From Candidatus Kuenenia stuttgartensis (GTDB lineage Bacteria; Planctomycetota; Planctomycetia; Planctomycetales; Planctomycetaceae), in contig CAMAVB010000010.1 of assembly GCA_945861465.1 (NCBI GenBank), positions 1-57,960 of the forward strand: a stretch of DNA of 57,960 bases, in the 5' to 3' direction. Positions 26,825 through 35,978 of the stretch are shown piece after piece. The notes beneath the pieces are model-generated. The model had not been told where the DNA came from and did no database searches. It saw only the letters and a list, made by a program, of their open reading frames with translations. Both the position numbers and the translations under genes were made by a program. How positions within the stretch are numbered: the first letter of the stretch is position 1; every line of letters starts with the position of its first letter.

Positions 26825-28063
26825 CTACTTCGGGTCAACTCCTGAACGGAATCGGAACAGGCTGCCGAATGGTGTGGTGAAGTAGATGTCGCCTTTTTCG
26901 TCTTCACCGAAACTCATGACCGGCAGTTTGTCACCCGTCAGTGAGTAATTCGCCACGATTTTGCCCTCCGCTTCGTCGTATTCCAGCGCCCACAGCAGGC
27001 CAGAGACATAGTCAGCGTAAATGTATTTGCCGACCAGTTCGGGCACGCGCGTTCCTCGGTAGACCGAACCACCGGTGATCGACTTCCCGATGTCGTGATG
27101 ATATTCCAGAATCGGGTCGATGAGATCCGGACGATCGGCATCGTTGCCGTCCGGGCGGAACCAATGTTTCGCTTCGCGGATGTTCCAACCGTAATTTCCG
27201 CCCGACTTGATAATGTTGATTTCTTCCCACAGATTCTGTCCAACATCACCGGCCCACAGTGATCCAGTCTTGCGGTCGAATGCCATTCGCCAGACATTGC
27301 GCAGTCCGTAGGCGTAAATCTCTTCGCGAACCGGAACCATTTTTCCGCGTGGCCCCACAGGCACAGTCTTGCCGACAAAGGGATTGTCTTTCGGGATACT
27401 GTAGTTTTTGTCGTTGGACTTGTGATCGATATCGATCCGCAGAATCGACCCCAGCAAAGTCGTCAGGTTCTGACCATTTCCGTGCGGGTCATTGCCGCTG
27501 CCGCCGTCACCGAGCGCGATATAGAGAAAGCCGTCACCGCCAAACGCGATTGTCCCGCCGTTGTGATTCCAATATGGCTGTGGAACGCGAAGGATGACTT
27601 CTTCGGATGCCGGATCTGCGACGTTGGGATTGTCCTTTGATACGCGAAACCTGGAAATCTTCGAGAGGAGGTCCGCTTCTGTGGATGTGTAATAAACGAA
27701 GAATTCTCCGTTCTGTTTGAACTTCGGGTGAAAGGCAAAGCCCAGCAGACCTTCTTCGTTCTTATCGTCCCTGTAAACAACATGCTCTTCGATATCCAGA
27801 AACACAGTGGCTTCTTCGGTTTCCTGATCGTTCTTGAAAACCTTGATGATGCCTTCCTGTTCTGCGACAAACAGGCGATTGCTGCCGTCGCCGGCGTGTG
27901 TGACGACAATCGGACGCTTGAATTCAAGATTCGGAAACGCCCGTTCGGTGCTGACCGCCAAAGGCGTATCCGCCACCGGCTCACCTGCGATAACGTAAGT
28001 GCTCTGCGAGTAGCCCGAAAGCACTGACATTCCAATAAACAGACTCGCTACAACTCGCCTCAC
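26825..28063 (-). CDS. Secreted GSDH-type (PQQ-dependent sugar dehydrogenase-like) beta-propeller protein
   Basis: 412 residues. A signal peptide (about 1-26) precedes a six-bladed propeller of the glucose/sorbosone dehydrogenase family. Typical segments: RPIVVTHAGDGSNRLFVAEQ, EEGLLGFAFHPKF, NHNGGTIAFGGDGFLYIALG (the active-site His region), YAYGLRNVWRMAFDRKTG and GDVGQNLWEEIN. It probably oxidises sugars or related substrates in the periplasm using PQQ, though many planctomycete members are uncharacterised. The start codon is GTG 28061-28063 behind AAGGAG. It is convergent with the recombinase gene and lies upstream of nothing obviously related. Confidence 0.85.
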   Translation of the reverse strand: MRRVVASLFIGMSVLSGYSQSTYVIAGEPVADTPLAVSTERAFPNLEFKRPIVVTHAGDGSNRLFVAEQEGIIKVFKNDQETEEATVFLDIEEHVVYRDDKNEEGLLGFAFHPKFKQNGEFFVYYTSTEADLLSKISRFRVSKDNPNVADPASEEVILRVPQPYWNHNGGTIAFGGDGFLYIALGDGGSGNDPHGNGQNLTTLLGSILRIDIDHKSNDKNYSIPKDNPFVGKTVPVGPRGKMVPVREEIYAYGLRNVWRMAFDRKTGSLWAGDVGQNLWEEINIIKSGGNYGWNIREAKHWFRPDGNDADRPDLIDPILEYHHDIGKSITGGSVYRGTRVPELVGKYIYADYVSGLLWALEYDEAEGKIVANYSLTGDKLPVMSFGEDEKGDIYFTTPFGSLFRFRSGVDPK

Positions 28064-28137
28064 AGCGTTCTCCTTATGCAGATTTTATTTGATCAATCAC
28101 ACCGCCGCATTGTAGACATGTGCCGCACGAGCGGAAG

Positions 28138-29127
28138 TCAACGCGGCTCCAACACCGAAAAATCGTACACGACCGCCCGATGATCTGATCCATTCGCTGC
28201 CAGAATGAACCTCCCATCACAGCGCAGATCCTGGCTGTGCAGGCCGTGATCCAGGAGCAGACCAAATGGAAATGCAGGCCAACGATACCAGGTCGGTTGC
28301 AGGCCTCGTCCCGCTGCGGCATTTTGAAGTCCGGTTGAAGCAAGAAAGTCGTCGAACAACGGCGACCACGGAGTCAAATTCAGATCGCCCAGCAGAATCT
28401 GCGAGCAGGCAGGCTCGATTTGCTGGCGCTTTCGAATTCGCTGTGCGAGGAGCGATAAATGTCGATTGCGATGACCAAAGTTTCTGGCCCCAATCGGTGG
28501 CAGCGGATGCGTCACCGTGAATTGGATCGGGCATGACGGGAGCTGAATATCCCCTTCGATCGATGGCAGGATCGGTGCATTCAGATGAAAAACACGCTCG
28601 TGCGACAAAGGAAAACGAGACCACAGGCCGATGCCGAAATTGCCATCGTCCTGCGGTTCTGAAATGGAATACGCATGCGTTCTGGAGAATTCCCGCAGCA
28701 ACGAATCTTCCAAGGCAGAACTGAGTTCCAGAATTGCGATGACGTCCGGGTCAGCCGCACGGATCTGCGCGATGATCTGATCATGGTGCTGATTGCGTGT
28801 AAGTACATTCGACAGAAAGACGCGGAACCGCTGCTTCGACTGATTCGGTTCGATGTGGCCTGTGATGTATGCCGAACGCATCGCCGTTGCCTGCCACATT
28901 GTTAAGGCCGCGACGGCCACCAGGATTTTCCATCGTCGCGTTATCAACAGCAGCAAGATCGTTCCCAACATGCCGATCATCAACTGCACCCGAAGGCTGG
29001 CAATCAAATCGGCAACCCACCAGTGCCGAGCTGCCAACGTGAGTATTGAACACGCTGCCGCAATTCCCGCCAGCAAATCTACTCGCCTTCGCAAGGTGCT
29101 GGTTGGCTGTGCTTCTACAACGGACAC
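28138..29127 (-). CDS. Membrane-anchored endonuclease/exonuclease/phosphatase family protein
   Basis: 329 residues. Two or three N-terminal membrane helices (about 15-85) are followed by an EEP-fold domain: FRVFLSNVLTRNQHHDQIIAQ, ADPDVIAILELS (metal-binding Glu), LLGDLNLTPWSPLFDDF and GSDHRAVVYDF (catalytic Asp-His). The arrangement resembles membrane-linked EEP proteins of unknown substrate; sphingomyelinase-, nuclease- or inositol-phosphatase-like activity are all possible. It lies 74 bases upstream of the GSDH-type gene on the same strand, so the two may form a short operon. Confidence 0.85.
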   Translation of the reverse strand: MSVVEAQPTSTLRRRVDLLAGIAAACSILTLAARHWWVADLIASLRVQLMIGMLGTILLLLITRRWKILVAVAALTMWQATAMRSAYITGHIEPNQSKQRFRVFLSNVLTRNQHHDQIIAQIRAADPDVIAILELSSALEDSLLREFSRTHAYSISEPQDDGNFGIGLWSRFPLSHERVFHLNAPILPSIEGDIQLPSCPIQFTVTHPLPPIGARNFGHRNRHLSLLAQRIRKRQQIEPACSQILLGDLNLTPWSPLFDDFLASTGLQNAAAGRGLQPTWYRWPAFPFGLLLDHGLHSQDLRCDGRFILAANGSDHRAVVYDFSVLEPR

Positions 29128-29454
29128 ATGATTCTCCTTGCTCGCGGTTCAACCGTATGCCCGGCTCGGCAGGAGCCTCGCCCTCCCAAATTTACAGCCG
29201 ACCACGACTGCACCGCAAGGATTCAGTTCTTTCCACTGTGCAGGTTGCAAGGGCGATGAAGCCATAGAGCAACCATTTGAGCAAAGCCACCCGGCGACGC
29301 CTGATAGTCTCACAAGGAAGCGTCGAATAGAGTAAATACGCAGCCATAATAATAATCTGTCAAATTATTTCATTTTGTGACTGAATCTGTTGCATTGTCA
29401 TTCATATCATGTCATCTTCGGTGACCAAATGTGATTTGCAGGGGCGGAAATTCA
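29128..29454. promoter_or_regulatory. Divergent region upstream of the microcompartment locus
   Basis: 327 bases between the EEP gene (minus) and the DeoR-type regulator (plus). Positions 29330-29410 are markedly AT-rich, containing ATAATAATAATC and repeated TGTCA(T/A) words (CTGTCAAATT, TTGTCATT, ATGTCATC). This is the likely promoter and operator region of the BMC operon, where the DeoR protein could act on itself. The exact -35/-10 and operator cannot be fixed by eye. Confidence 0.4.
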
Positions 29455-30210
29455 ATGATCGTGGATGAACGTCGTGCAAAAATACTGAGAATTTCTGAGG
29501 AATTGGGGTTTGTTTCGCTTCAAAGACTGGTGACAGAAATTGACGCAAGTGAATCCACGATTCGACGGGATCTGGAGTATCTTGACACGATCGGTCAAAT
29601 CCAACGGACTCGCGGAGGCGCATCCTTCCTTGGGGATTCACTTTCTGACTTTGATGCCCGGAAAACCCGGGCGTCTTTTGAAAAACAGCAAATTGCTCGT
29701 CGCACAGCAGACCTGATTTGTTCTGGCGAGACAGTTTTGTTGGACGGCGGGACGACGACATTGGAAGTGGCACGTTATCTGACCGGCAAGTCCTTGCAGA
29801 TCCTCACCAATTCTTTGCCGATCGCATCGCTCTTGATGAATCGTCCTGAAGTTGAACTGATTTTCATCGGTGGTTACGTCTATCCCAAGACCGGAGTGGC
29901 TCTGGGGGAGCAGGCGGTAGAGGCTTTGCGGAAAATGCACGCTGGTCGGTTAGTCATGAGTACCGGTGGAATAACGGCAGAAGGTCTTTTCAATAGTAAC
30001 GCTCTGCTGGTCGATACAGAACGACAGATGATCCGTACAGCGGATCGAGTCACTCTGGTGGCTGACAGCAGTAAGTTCGGGCAACGAGCTTTGGCAAAGC
30101 TGTGTCCGCTGACGGATGTGCATGAAATTGTGACGGACGATGGAGTGTCCGATGAATGGCGGGCTGTGATGGAGTCCGCCAATGTTCGCATGGAAGTTGT
30201 TACGAGATAG
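29455..30210 (+). CDS. DeoR-family transcriptional regulator of the microcompartment locus
   Basis: 251 residues. The N-terminal winged helix (about 1-55) has VDERRAKILRISEELGF and the recognition helix ESTIRRDLEYLD. The C-terminal sugar-phosphate-sensing domain has LLDGGTTTLEVARYL, ILTNSLPIA, IFIGGYVYPKTG and VADSSKFGQRALAKL, typical of DeoR proteins that bind phosphorylated sugars. ATG 29455 follows AGGGG; an upstream GTG is less likely. As the first gene of the locus it probably represses the BMC genes until a deoxysugar phosphate appears. A repeat arm begins directly after its stop codon. Confidence 0.9.
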   Translation: MIVDERRAKILRISEELGFVSLQRLVTEIDASESTIRRDLEYLDTIGQIQRTRGGASFLGDSLSDFDARKTRASFEKQQIARRTADLICSGETVLLDGGTTTLEVARYLTGKSLQILTNSLPIASLLMNRPEVELIFIGGYVYPKTGVALGEQAVEALRKMHAGRLVMSTGGITAEGLFNSNALLVDTERQMIRTADRVTLVADSSKFGQRALAKLCPLTDVHEIVTDDGVSDEWRAVMESANVRMEVVTR

Positions 30211-30288
30211 TGTTCAGTATTCAGTTTTCAGTTTTCAGTGAATCGCATGGTTTGACTTTGCTGAACACTGCAGTCCCAAAACTGAAGA
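30211..30288. repeat. TTCAG-type inverted repeat, copy 1
   Basis: The left arm (30211-30240) consists of TGTTCAGTATTCAG and TTTTCAG units and starts on the base after the DeoR stop. The right arm (about 30261-30288) contains CTGAACACTG and AAAACTGAAG. The loop begins AATCGCA, a word shared with other copies. It fills most of the spacer to pduL. Confidence 0.7.
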
Positions 30289-30304
30289 CCAGAGCGGAGC
30301 GACA

Positions 30305-31078
30305 GTGACAGCAACATTGAATCCTGCAGACGTCGAACGAGTCGTTCGCGATGTGCTTAATCGGCACCTCGGATCTCGATCCAGCGGCACAGCCCCGCAA
30401 AGCTCCAGCAGCGACATCCCCGTGCTGCGTTCTGCGCCGGCAGCGAGCAGCCCTGGTTTAAAGCCGTCTGCCGGCAAACGAAATCCATTGGTCGTCAACA
30501 TCTCTGCCCGGCATGTGCATTTGACTCAGGAACACGTCGAAATCCTGTTCGGGGTCGGGGCTACGCTCACGCCGGAAAAGGATCTCTATCAGGACGGCTA
30601 CTATGCCGCAAAAGAAACAGTCGCTGTGGTGGGCCCGCGTCGCCGGATGCTGCCAAACGTACGAGTCCTCGGTCCGTGCCGTGAAGATTCACAGGTCGAG
30701 CTGGCATTCACTGACGGCATTTCCCTTGGCATCGACCTGCCTGTGCGGGTCAGCGGCAACGTCAACGGAACTCCTGGTTGTGTACTGATGGGGCCACATG
30801 GGGTCGTCGATCTGAAACAGGGTGTCATTCGAGCCATGCGGCACGTTCACATGGGGCCGGACGACTTGGCTTACTATGGTGTGGCGAACGGCGATCTCGT
30901 CCATCTGCGAATTGAATCACCCGGATGCACGACTGTCCTTGAAGACCTTGCGGTCCGAGCCGCCAAAGGCATCAAGCTGGAAGTGCATCTGGATACGGAC
31001 GAAGGCAACGCCTGCAACCTTGAGAACGCCACGAAAGTGGAATTGGTGAGGCCGGAACCGTGTCAGTGTAAACATTGA
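30305..31078 (+). CDS. pduL: Phosphate propanoyltransferase, PduL type
   Basis: 257 residues. PduL converts acyl-CoA plus phosphate into acyl-phosphate and CoA inside microcompartments. The N-terminal amphipathic helix [18 protein letters not shown] (about 6-23), followed by a low-complexity linker, is an encapsulation peptide. The core has the two-domain PduL pattern with metal-binding His residues in [15 protein letters not shown] and [16 protein letters not shown]. The start codon is GTG 30305 behind CGGAG. The likely substrate in this pathway is lactyl-CoA or a related acyl-CoA. Inverted-repeat spacers bound the gene on both sides. Confidence 0.93.
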   Translation: MTATLNPADVERVVRDVLNRHLGSRSSGTAPQSSSSDIPVLRSAPAASSPGLKPSAGKRNPLVVNISARHVHLTQEHVEILFGVGATLTPEKDLYQDGYYAAKETVAVVGPRRRMLPNVRVLGPCREDSQVELAFTDGISLGIDLPVRVSGNVNGTPGCVLMGPHGVVDLKQGVIRAMRHVHMGPDDLAYYGVANGDLVHLRIESPGCTTVLEDLAVRAAKGIKLEVHLDTDEGNACNLENATKVELVRPEPCQCKH

Positions 31079-31163
31079 CAGTGTTCAGTTTTCGGTGTTC
31101 CGCAATCGCAGGCAACACACTGAAAACTGAAAACTGAAAACTGAAAACTGAAAACTGAAAACT
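31079..31163. repeat. TTCAG-type inverted repeat, copy 2
   Basis: Begins on the base after the pduL stop. The left arm is 31079-31100, the loop 31101-31116 (CGCAATCGCAGGCAAC), and the right arm 31117-31163 is six tandem CTGAAAA heptads. The expanded heptad array suggests slippage growth of the arm. Confidence 0.85.
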
Positions 31164-31243
31164 TCGTCACTCGGAGAGCGACGTTCCTTTGTTGCCGATC
31201 GCGTTTCAGGATGGAAGCGTGCAAAGGCTGGAGTAAATTTGAA

Positions 31244-31549
31244 ATGGCAAAGTCAACGGAAGCATTGGGAATGATCGAAACGAAAGGCTTCGTGTGCATG
31301 CTCGAAGCCATCGATGCAATGCTGAAAGCTGCAAATGTGCAGTTGGTCGCATGGGACAAAATCGGCAGCGGATTTGTCACAGCATTTGTCTCAGGTGATG
31401 TGGGTGCGGTGAAAGCAGCTGTTGAAGCTGGAGCGGCCGCCGCATCGAAACTTGGACAGGTCGTCAGCGTGGAAGTGATTCCTCGTCCGCACGAAGAACT
31501 GTCGGCATTCCTGCCAAAGCCAAAGACGGCTGCTCCTGTAAAGAAGTAG
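31244..31549 (+). CDS. Microcompartment shell protein, hexameric BMC-H (first copy)
   Basis: 101 residues. One BMC (Pfam BMC) domain: [20 protein letters not shown] (about 5-24), pore loop in [13 protein letters not shown], then [19 protein letters not shown] single domain means a hexamer-forming shell facet protein. The short extension [20 protein letters not shown] is basic. ATG 31244 follows GGAG at 10 bases; an upstream frame start at 31211 lacks support. It pairs with the second BMC-H gene that follows, whose pore sequence differs. Confidence 0.95.
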   Translation: MAKSTEALGMIETKGFVCMLEAIDAMLKAANVQLVAWDKIGSGFVTAFVSGDVGAVKAAVEAGAAAASKLGQVVSVEVIPRPHEELSAFLPKPKTAAPVKK

Positions 31550-31569
31550 ACGCGATCCGCATTCTTATG

Positions 31570-31608
31570 TTGAGATTTGAAATTTGAGATTCTTGAAATT
31601 TCGAATCC
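31570..31608. repeat. TTTGAAATTTGAGAT-type repeat
   Basis: AT-rich imperfect direct repeats (GAGATTTGAAATTTGAGATT, then TTGAAATTTCGAATC) in the spacer before the second BMC-H gene. A related array (31925-31957) follows that gene, so the two bracket it. The inverse-strand version is at 4776-4807. Confidence 0.65.
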
Positions 31609-31651
31609 CATGAACCCGATTCAACTCGAACTATTTTCGGAACAACGACCA

Positions 31652-31918
31652 ATGAACGAAGCAATTGGAATGATTGAAACCAAGGGTCTGGTTGCCGCTG
31701 TCCAGGCATCAGATGCAATGCTGAAAGCAGCCAACGTCACGCTCGTGAAGCAGCTCAACATCGGTGCTGCTTATATCACGACGATCATCAAAGGCGACGT
31801 CGGTTCCGTCCGCGCCGCTGTCGATGCCGGGGCCGCTGCCGCTTCACAGTCCGGTGAACTGGTGTGTGCGCACCTGATCCCGCGACCAGAAGCATCTCTG
31901 CTGGAATCGGTTTTGTAG
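31652..31918 (+). CDS. Microcompartment shell protein, hexameric BMC-H (second copy)
   Basis: 88 residues, one BMC domain: MNEAIGMIETKGLVAAVQAS, pore loop in KQLNIGAAYITTI, IKGDVGSVRAAVDAGAAAA. The pore reads NIGAAY rather than the KIGSG of the first copy, which suggests different pore selectivity. ATG 31652 gives the standard short N-terminus; the frame extends upstream to 31577 through the repeat and is not used. The ribosome site is weak (CGGAA). Confidence 0.95.
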   Translation: MNEAIGMIETKGLVAAVQASDAMLKAANVTLVKQLNIGAAYITTIIKGDVGSVRAAVDAGAAAASQSGELVCAHLIPRPEASLLESVL

Positions 31919-31924
31919 GGATTG

Positions 31925-31994
31925 GAATTTCGAATTTGAAATTTGAGATTTGAAATCAGTCTGGTGGGCCAGCGCTTTGCTTGTCCCACCCTAC
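31925..31994. repeat. TTTGAAAT repeat plus single arm of the GTGGGAC family
   Basis: 31925-31957 repeats the TTTGAAATTTGAGATTTGAA theme. 31963-31994 (GGTGGGCCAGCGCTTTGCTT then GTCCCACCCTAC) is one arm of the element present as full hairpins at 36683-36757 and 7105-7182. This looks like a half element. Together they fill the spacer before ackA. Confidence 0.7.
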
Positions 31995-32014
31995 GGGAGA
32001 ACGACGAAAGTCTC

Positions 32015-33205
32015 ATGAAAGTTCTTGTCGCCAATCTGGGATCTACCAGCTTTAAGTACCGACTGTTTGATCTGTCGAACGAAACCCAGCTTGCGAAAGG
32101 TGGGATCGATCGCATCGGACAGGTGGGCGCTCTGAGCAGTTGTGCGGCGCAGATCGGAAGCTACAAAGCAGAGACACAGCAGTCCGTGCCCAATCATGCG
32201 GCCGCTGTGGGAATCTGCCTTGAGCAACTGACGAATGCAGAACATGGCTGTTTGAAATCGGTAGATGAGGTCGGTGGCATAGGATTCAAAGCGGTCTTTG
32301 CAGGGAATCTCAGCGGCGTTCGTGTCGTCGATGAGACATTGCTGCAGAAGATGGAAGTTCTGTCGGATATTGCTCCGGCTCACAACCCGCCTTATGTGCG
32401 GGCCATGCGACAACTGCAGCAGGCTTTTCCGCAGATTCCACTGGTGGCCGCTTTGGAGACAGGCTTTCACGAAACGATTCCGTTCGAACATCGAGCCTAC
32501 GCGGTTCCTTATGAATGGTACACGGACTTTGAGATTCTTCGCTGGGGATTTCACGGTGCAAGCCATCGCTTCATTGCGGGCCGTATCGCTCAGATCCTCG
32601 GTCGAAATGATCTCAAAGTCATCAGTTGTCATCTCGGTGGAAGCGCGTCGATCTGTGCAATTCGCAATGGTGAAAGTTTTGCAGCGTCAATGGGAATGAG
32701 TCCTCAGGGAGGCCTGCCGAACAACAATCGCGTCGGTGATTTTGACGCTTATGCGATTCCGGTGATTATGAAACGCACGGGGCTGACGTTCGAACAAGTT
32801 CTGACAGAGATGTCTTCGAGGGGTGGTCTGCTGGGAATCAGCGGACTCAGCGGTGACTGCCGAGACCTGGAAGAGGCTTCGGCCAAAGGACATGATCGGG
32901 CCGAAAAGGCTCTGAAACTGTTCGAAGCATCGATTCGATCTTATGTCGGATCGTACATGGCCTTGCTCGGCGGCGCGGATGTGATCGTGTTCACCGGCGG
33001 AATTGGTGAAAACAGCGAACGCATTCGAGCCAACGTTTGCCGCAACATGGAGTGGGCAGGCGTGGAGTTGTGTGAAACAAAGAACTCAGGCATCAAGGGT
33101 GAAGCCTGCCTGAACAAACAGACAAGTCGCGTCCAGATCTGGACAGTGCCGACAAACGAAGAACTCGTGGTCGCACGCCAGACTCGAGACGTGCTGACGC
33201 ACTAA
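32015..33205 (+). CDS. ackA: Acetate/propionate-type kinase
   Basis: 396 residues, full ASKHA acetate kinase length. Motifs: [18 protein letters not shown] at the N-terminus, AFETGFH-like [20 protein letters not shown] (substrate loop), [14 protein letters not shown] (phosphate 1), and [17 protein letters not shown] (adenosine/phosphate 2). It transfers phosphate from the acyl-phosphate made by PduL to ADP, giving acid and ATP. In this BMC type the acyl group is expected to be lactyl or propionyl, so true substrate preference is not fixed. ATG 32015 is the canonical start. No encapsulation peptide is evident, in line with cytosolic action. Confidence 0.93.
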   Translation: MKVLVANLGSTSFKYRLFDLSNETQLAKGGIDRIGQVGALSSCAAQIGSYKAETQQSVPNHAAAVGICLEQLTNAEHGCLKSVDEVGGIGFKAVFAGNLSGVRVVDETLLQKMEVLSDIAPAHNPPYVRAMRQLQQAFPQIPLVAALETGFHETIPFEHRAYAVPYEWYTDFEILRWGFHGASHRFIAGRIAQILGRNDLKVISCHLGGSASICAIRNGESFAASMGMSPQGGLPNNNRVGDFDAYAIPVIMKRTGLTFEQVLTEMSSRGGLLGISGLSGDCRDLEEASAKGHDRAEKALKLFEASIRSYVGSYMALLGGADVIVFTGGIGENSERIRANVCRNMEWAGVELCETKNSGIKGEACLNKQTSRVQIWTVPTNEELVVARQTRDVLTH

Positions 33206-33338
33206 GTGTTCAGTTTTCAGTGTTCAGTGTTCAGTGTTCAGTTTTCAGTAAAGGAGCTTTTGGCGTTCGTGCTTGCAGTCTTCATAGAACCCGCATTTCT
33301 GCGATTCACTGAACACTGAACACTGAAAACTGAAAACT
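33206..33338. repeat. TTCAG-type inverted repeat, copy 3 (long)
   Basis: Begins on the base after the ackA stop. The left arm 33206-33249 has about six TTCAGTG/TTTTCAG units. The right arm 33307-33338 is CACTGAACACTGAACACTGA followed by CTGAAAACT units. The 57-base loop ends TCTGCGATT, echoing the AATCGCA word of other copies in the opposite orientation. It fills the spacer up to 14 bases from the BMC-P start. Confidence 0.9.
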
Positions 33339-33352
33339 CCCGAAGGGTTCCC

Positions 33353-33664
33353 ATGTTTCTGGCACGCATTACTGGTAGCCTTGTCGCAACTCAGAAAGTT
33401 GAGTCGCTCGTCGGCCAGAAACTATTGCTTGTAGAACCTCTGCGAGTCGATGAAAAAGATCAGAAAAGCCTTAAGCCAACCGGTCGTTCGTTTGTGGTAG
33501 TTGACACGGTCGGGGCGGGTGAAGGCGAAGTTGTGCTGTGTGTTCAGGGATCAAGTGCTCGGTTCACGCCGGGGACGAAGGAGCTTCCGATTGATGCAGC
33601 CATCATCGGGATAGTCGATACGGTTCAGGTTAAGTCGAAGACAATATTCAAGGCGGGGAATTAG
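33353..33664 (+). CDS. Microcompartment vertex protein, BMC-P (EutN/CcmL type), copy 1
   Basis: 103 residues with the EutN/CcmL beta-barrel: MFLARITGSLVATQKVESLV, KLLLVEPLRVDE, SFVVVDTVGAGEGEVVLCVQ and a C-terminal AIIGIVDTVQV strand. BMC-P pentamers cap the vertices of the shell. Its stop overlaps the GTG start of the next gene by one base (TAGTG). Confidence 0.93.
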   Translation: MFLARITGSLVATQKVESLVGQKLLLVEPLRVDEKDQKSLKPTGRSFVVVDTVGAGEGEVVLCVQGSSARFTPGTKELPIDAAIIGIVDTVQVKSKTIFKAGN

Positions 33665-34200
33665 TGGAACACAACCCGTACTCAGTTGGTCAGGAAATCG
33701 ATTCGACGACGGGCCTGCCGGGGCGGAAGTTTGAGGCTTGGTTTCGCACGATGCAGATCATTGCTGCGGCATTGATGCTCGGGGTGCTGGTTTTTCTGGG
33801 CATGGTGTTGATTATCACAGCGGGGAGGATCGATGGACAGCCCGAGATGATCACCATGATCGCCGCAGGTTTTACTTTCCTGATGCTTGTCAATCACTTT
33901 GTGATTCCATCGATCATGGTGAAAGCCCAACTAAAGCAGGTCGTTCTGTCGGGAATCCATCAGAAGTCAGGTGAGGAGAAAATTCAAGGGTGCTGCGGGA
34001 TCTATCAGACGCAGTTAATCGTGGGGTTCGCCTTACTGGAAGGGGCGGCGTTCTTCAATGTTGTGGCGCTGATGATGGAGCACTGTATGATATCGATCGC
34101 CTTAATCACTTTGTTACTGCTTGTGATGGCGGCAAAATTTCCGACTCGGGACAAAGTGTCATTTTGGGTTCAGGATAAGTTGAGGGAATTGCAAATGTAG
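33664..34200 (+). CDS. Membrane protein inside the microcompartment operon, unknown function
   Basis: 178 residues with four predicted membrane helices (about 28-52, 63-82, 115-135, 140-158). The loop around residue 95 carries KSGEEKIQGCCGIYQTQ with a CC pair. The start is GTG 33664, sharing a base with the stop of BMC-P copy 1, so translation is coupled. It has none of the BMC shell or enzyme folds. Possible roles are substrate transport or membrane attachment of the compartment. Its stop codon lies within the first bases of an inverted-repeat element. Confidence 0.7.
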   Translation: MEHNPYSVGQEIDSTTGLPGRKFEAWFRTMQIIAAALMLGVLVFLGMVLIITAGRIDGQPEMITMIAAGFTFLMLVNHFVIPSIMVKAQLKQVVLSGIHQKSGEEKIQGCCGIYQTQLIVGFALLEGAAFFNVVALMMEHCMISIALITLLLLVMAAKFPTRDKVSFWVQDKLRELQM

Positions 34201-34346
34201 GTCCTCCCTGCCGGGGAGGACTTTCGCCGCAAGGCGAACCGATGGGCGGACGTCCGCTCAACGACGACATGTTCCACACAAATCAACCTGCGTTTGGTCG
34301 CAGGTCGCGACAAGTCGCGAAGTCCTTTCCGGCAGAAAGGACCTAC
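34197..34346. repeat. 150-bp inverted-repeat element, GTAGGTCCT family, copy 1
   Basis: The left end GTAGGTCCTCCCTGCCGGGG and the right end (the reverse complement of GTAGGTCCTTTCTGCCGGAA) are terminal inverted repeats of about 30 bases. Each end is itself a hairpin. The interior has TTCGCC...GGCGAA. The TAG of the upstream gene is the second to fourth base of the element. The second copy is at 38739-38890. Confidence 0.85.
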
Positions 34347-34402
34347 AAAATTACAAATATCTCTACTGACGGATCGGGGAGGTTACAGATTGCGACACGG
34401 AT

Positions 34403-35869
34403 ATGTCGCGAGACAGAGAGATGCAAATCGTGCAGGCAACAGCAAACGAACAGACAATTCGGAACATCGTGCAGGAAGTCCTGACGCAATTGACGACCCG
34501 CAACGGCTCGGCTGCGAGAGTCAATGGCTCATCCGGTCCCGATACTCGATGGGGCGTCTTTAACACCGTCGATGAAGCCGTCGAAGCTGCTACGAAGGGT
34601 TTTGAAAAACTCAGTCGTGCGTCCCTCGACGATCGAAAGTCGGCAATCAACATCGTAAAGCAGATTTGCGATGAACAGGCGGAAGAACTCGGCCGACTTG
34701 AGTTCGAAGAAACAAAGATTGGCCGTCTCGAACACAAGATTGCCAAACTCAAGGCGATCAAGGGTGTGCCCGGTGTCGAGTTCCTGAAGACCGAAGCGAT
34801 CAGCGGTTCACATGGTTTGATGATTACCGAGTACGCTCCCTTCGGCGTCATTGGTGCGATCACTCCTGTGACGCATTCTCTGCCGACTCTCGCGGGCAAC
34901 TTTGTCAACATGGTCGCTGCCGGAAACACAATCGTCTGCAACCCGCACCCCAGCGGTGCGAAGATCGCCAGTGAAGGTGTGCGACGTTTCAACAAAGCCA
35001 TTTTCGCTGCGACCGGGCTCGAAAACCTCGTCAACATCATCGGCACTCCGACGATCGAATCGGCGCAGGCCGTGTTTGATCATCGCGGTGTCAAGTTGCT
35101 CGTGGTGACCGGCGGGCCGGCAGTGGCGCGAGCCGCTCTGCAGAGTCCCAAGCGAGCCATCGTGGCTGGTCCTGGGAATCCTCCGGTAGTTGTCGATGCC
35201 ACGGCTGATATCGACAACGCAGCCAAGTCTATCGTCGCCGGGGCGGCCTTCGACAACAGTTTGCTGTGTATCAGCGAAAAGGAAGTCTTCGCGGTCAAAG
35301 AAATCTTCGATTCCCTGATGACGGCCGTTTCGAATCACGGCGGCTATCGGCTCAACGCAGCTCAGGTTGCAGCGTTCACTGCCAAAGCGTTTGGGCCACC
35401 GAAAGAACCGGGCGGGCATCATGTGCTGAACCGGGATTACATCGGAAAAGATGCGGCGTGGCTGGCAGCTCAGATTGGACTGAACATTCCATCCAGCACA
35501 TTGATTCTGTACGGTGAAACGGACGAGTTCAACCCGTTCGTCTCAGAAGAGCAGATGATGCCGTTCATCCCTTTCGTCCGCACCAACTGCAGCGACCACG
35601 CAATTGCTCTGGCAAAGAAATACGAGCACGGCTTCGGCCACACCGCGATCATCCATTCTCGCGACGTCCATACGATCACAAAGATGGGTCGCGTGATGAA
35701 CACAACATTGTTCGTGAAGAACGGTCCCTGCATGGCGGGGCTGGGACTTGGCGGCGAAGGCTATCTGTCGTTCAGCATCGCAACCCCCACCGGCGAAGGC
35801 GTGACGAGTCCCATGACGTTCACTCGCCAGCGACGCTGCGTGATGGTGGATGATTTGAGGATTATTTAA
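34403..35869 (+). CDS. CoA-acylating aldehyde dehydrogenase of the microcompartment
   Basis: 488 residues, PduP/EutE type. The N-terminal helix [16 protein letters not shown] (about 15-30) followed by a linker is an encapsulation peptide. The ALDH core has [20 protein letters not shown], the Rossmann region, [13 protein letters not shown] and the catalytic cysteine in [13 protein letters not shown]. Here C lies where CoA-acylating enzymes have it, and no general-base Glu motif for hydrolysis is seen. It oxidises the aldehyde (probably lactaldehyde) to acyl-CoA with NAD+. ATG 34403 and 34421 are both possible; both ribosome sites are weak. TTCAG repeats begin directly after its stop. Confidence 0.93.
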   Translation: MSRDREMQIVQATANEQTIRNIVQEVLTQLTTRNGSAARVNGSSGPDTRWGVFNTVDEAVEAATKGFEKLSRASLDDRKSAINIVKQICDEQAEELGRLEFEETKIGRLEHKIAKLKAIKGVPGVEFLKTEAISGSHGLMITEYAPFGVIGAITPVTHSLPTLAGNFVNMVAAGNTIVCNPHPSGAKIASEGVRRFNKAIFAATGLENLVNIIGTPTIESAQAVFDHRGVKLLVVTGGPAVARAALQSPKRAIVAGPGNPPVVVDATADIDNAAKSIVAGAAFDNSLLCISEKEVFAVKEIFDSLMTAVSNHGGYRLNAAQVAAFTAKAFGPPKEPGGHHVLNRDYIGKDAAWLAAQIGLNIPSSTLILYGETDEFNPFVSEEQMMPFIPFVRTNCSDHAIALAKKYEHGFGHTAIIHSRDVHTITKMGRVMNTTLFVKNGPCMAGLGLGGEGYLSFSIATPTGEGVTSPMTFTRQRRCVMVDDLRII

Positions 35870-35972
35870 GAGTTTTCAGTGTTCAGTTTTCAGTAAATCG
35901 CAGTTTCACAAAGAGCCATAATCTTAGGCCATGCTTTTCGTTTCTGAACATGAACACTTTTGACTGAAAACT
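35870..35972. repeat. TTCAG-type inverted repeat, copy 4 (upstream of the four-helix ORF)
   Basis: Starts on the base after the aldehyde dehydrogenase stop. The left arm 35871-35895 is GTTTTCAGTGTTCAGTTTTC plus AGTA, followed by AATCGCAG. The right arm is about 35944-35972 (CTGAACATGAACACTTTTGA then CTGAAAACT). It ends 6 bases before the ATG of the four-helix-bundle ORF. Confidence 0.85.
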
Positions 35973-35978
35973 TTCCTT

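Noticed and set aside
31117-31163. Tandem CTGAAAA heptads resembling a short CRISPR or minisatellite array
   Set aside because: The units are 7 bases with no spacers, no cas genes are present, and the arrays pair with TTCAG arms nearby, so they are parts of inverted-repeat elements.
34363-35046. 227-residue minus-strand open frame opposite the aldehyde dehydrogenase
   Set aside because: It mirrors a strong coding gene on the other strand, has no ribosome site and shows no family features.
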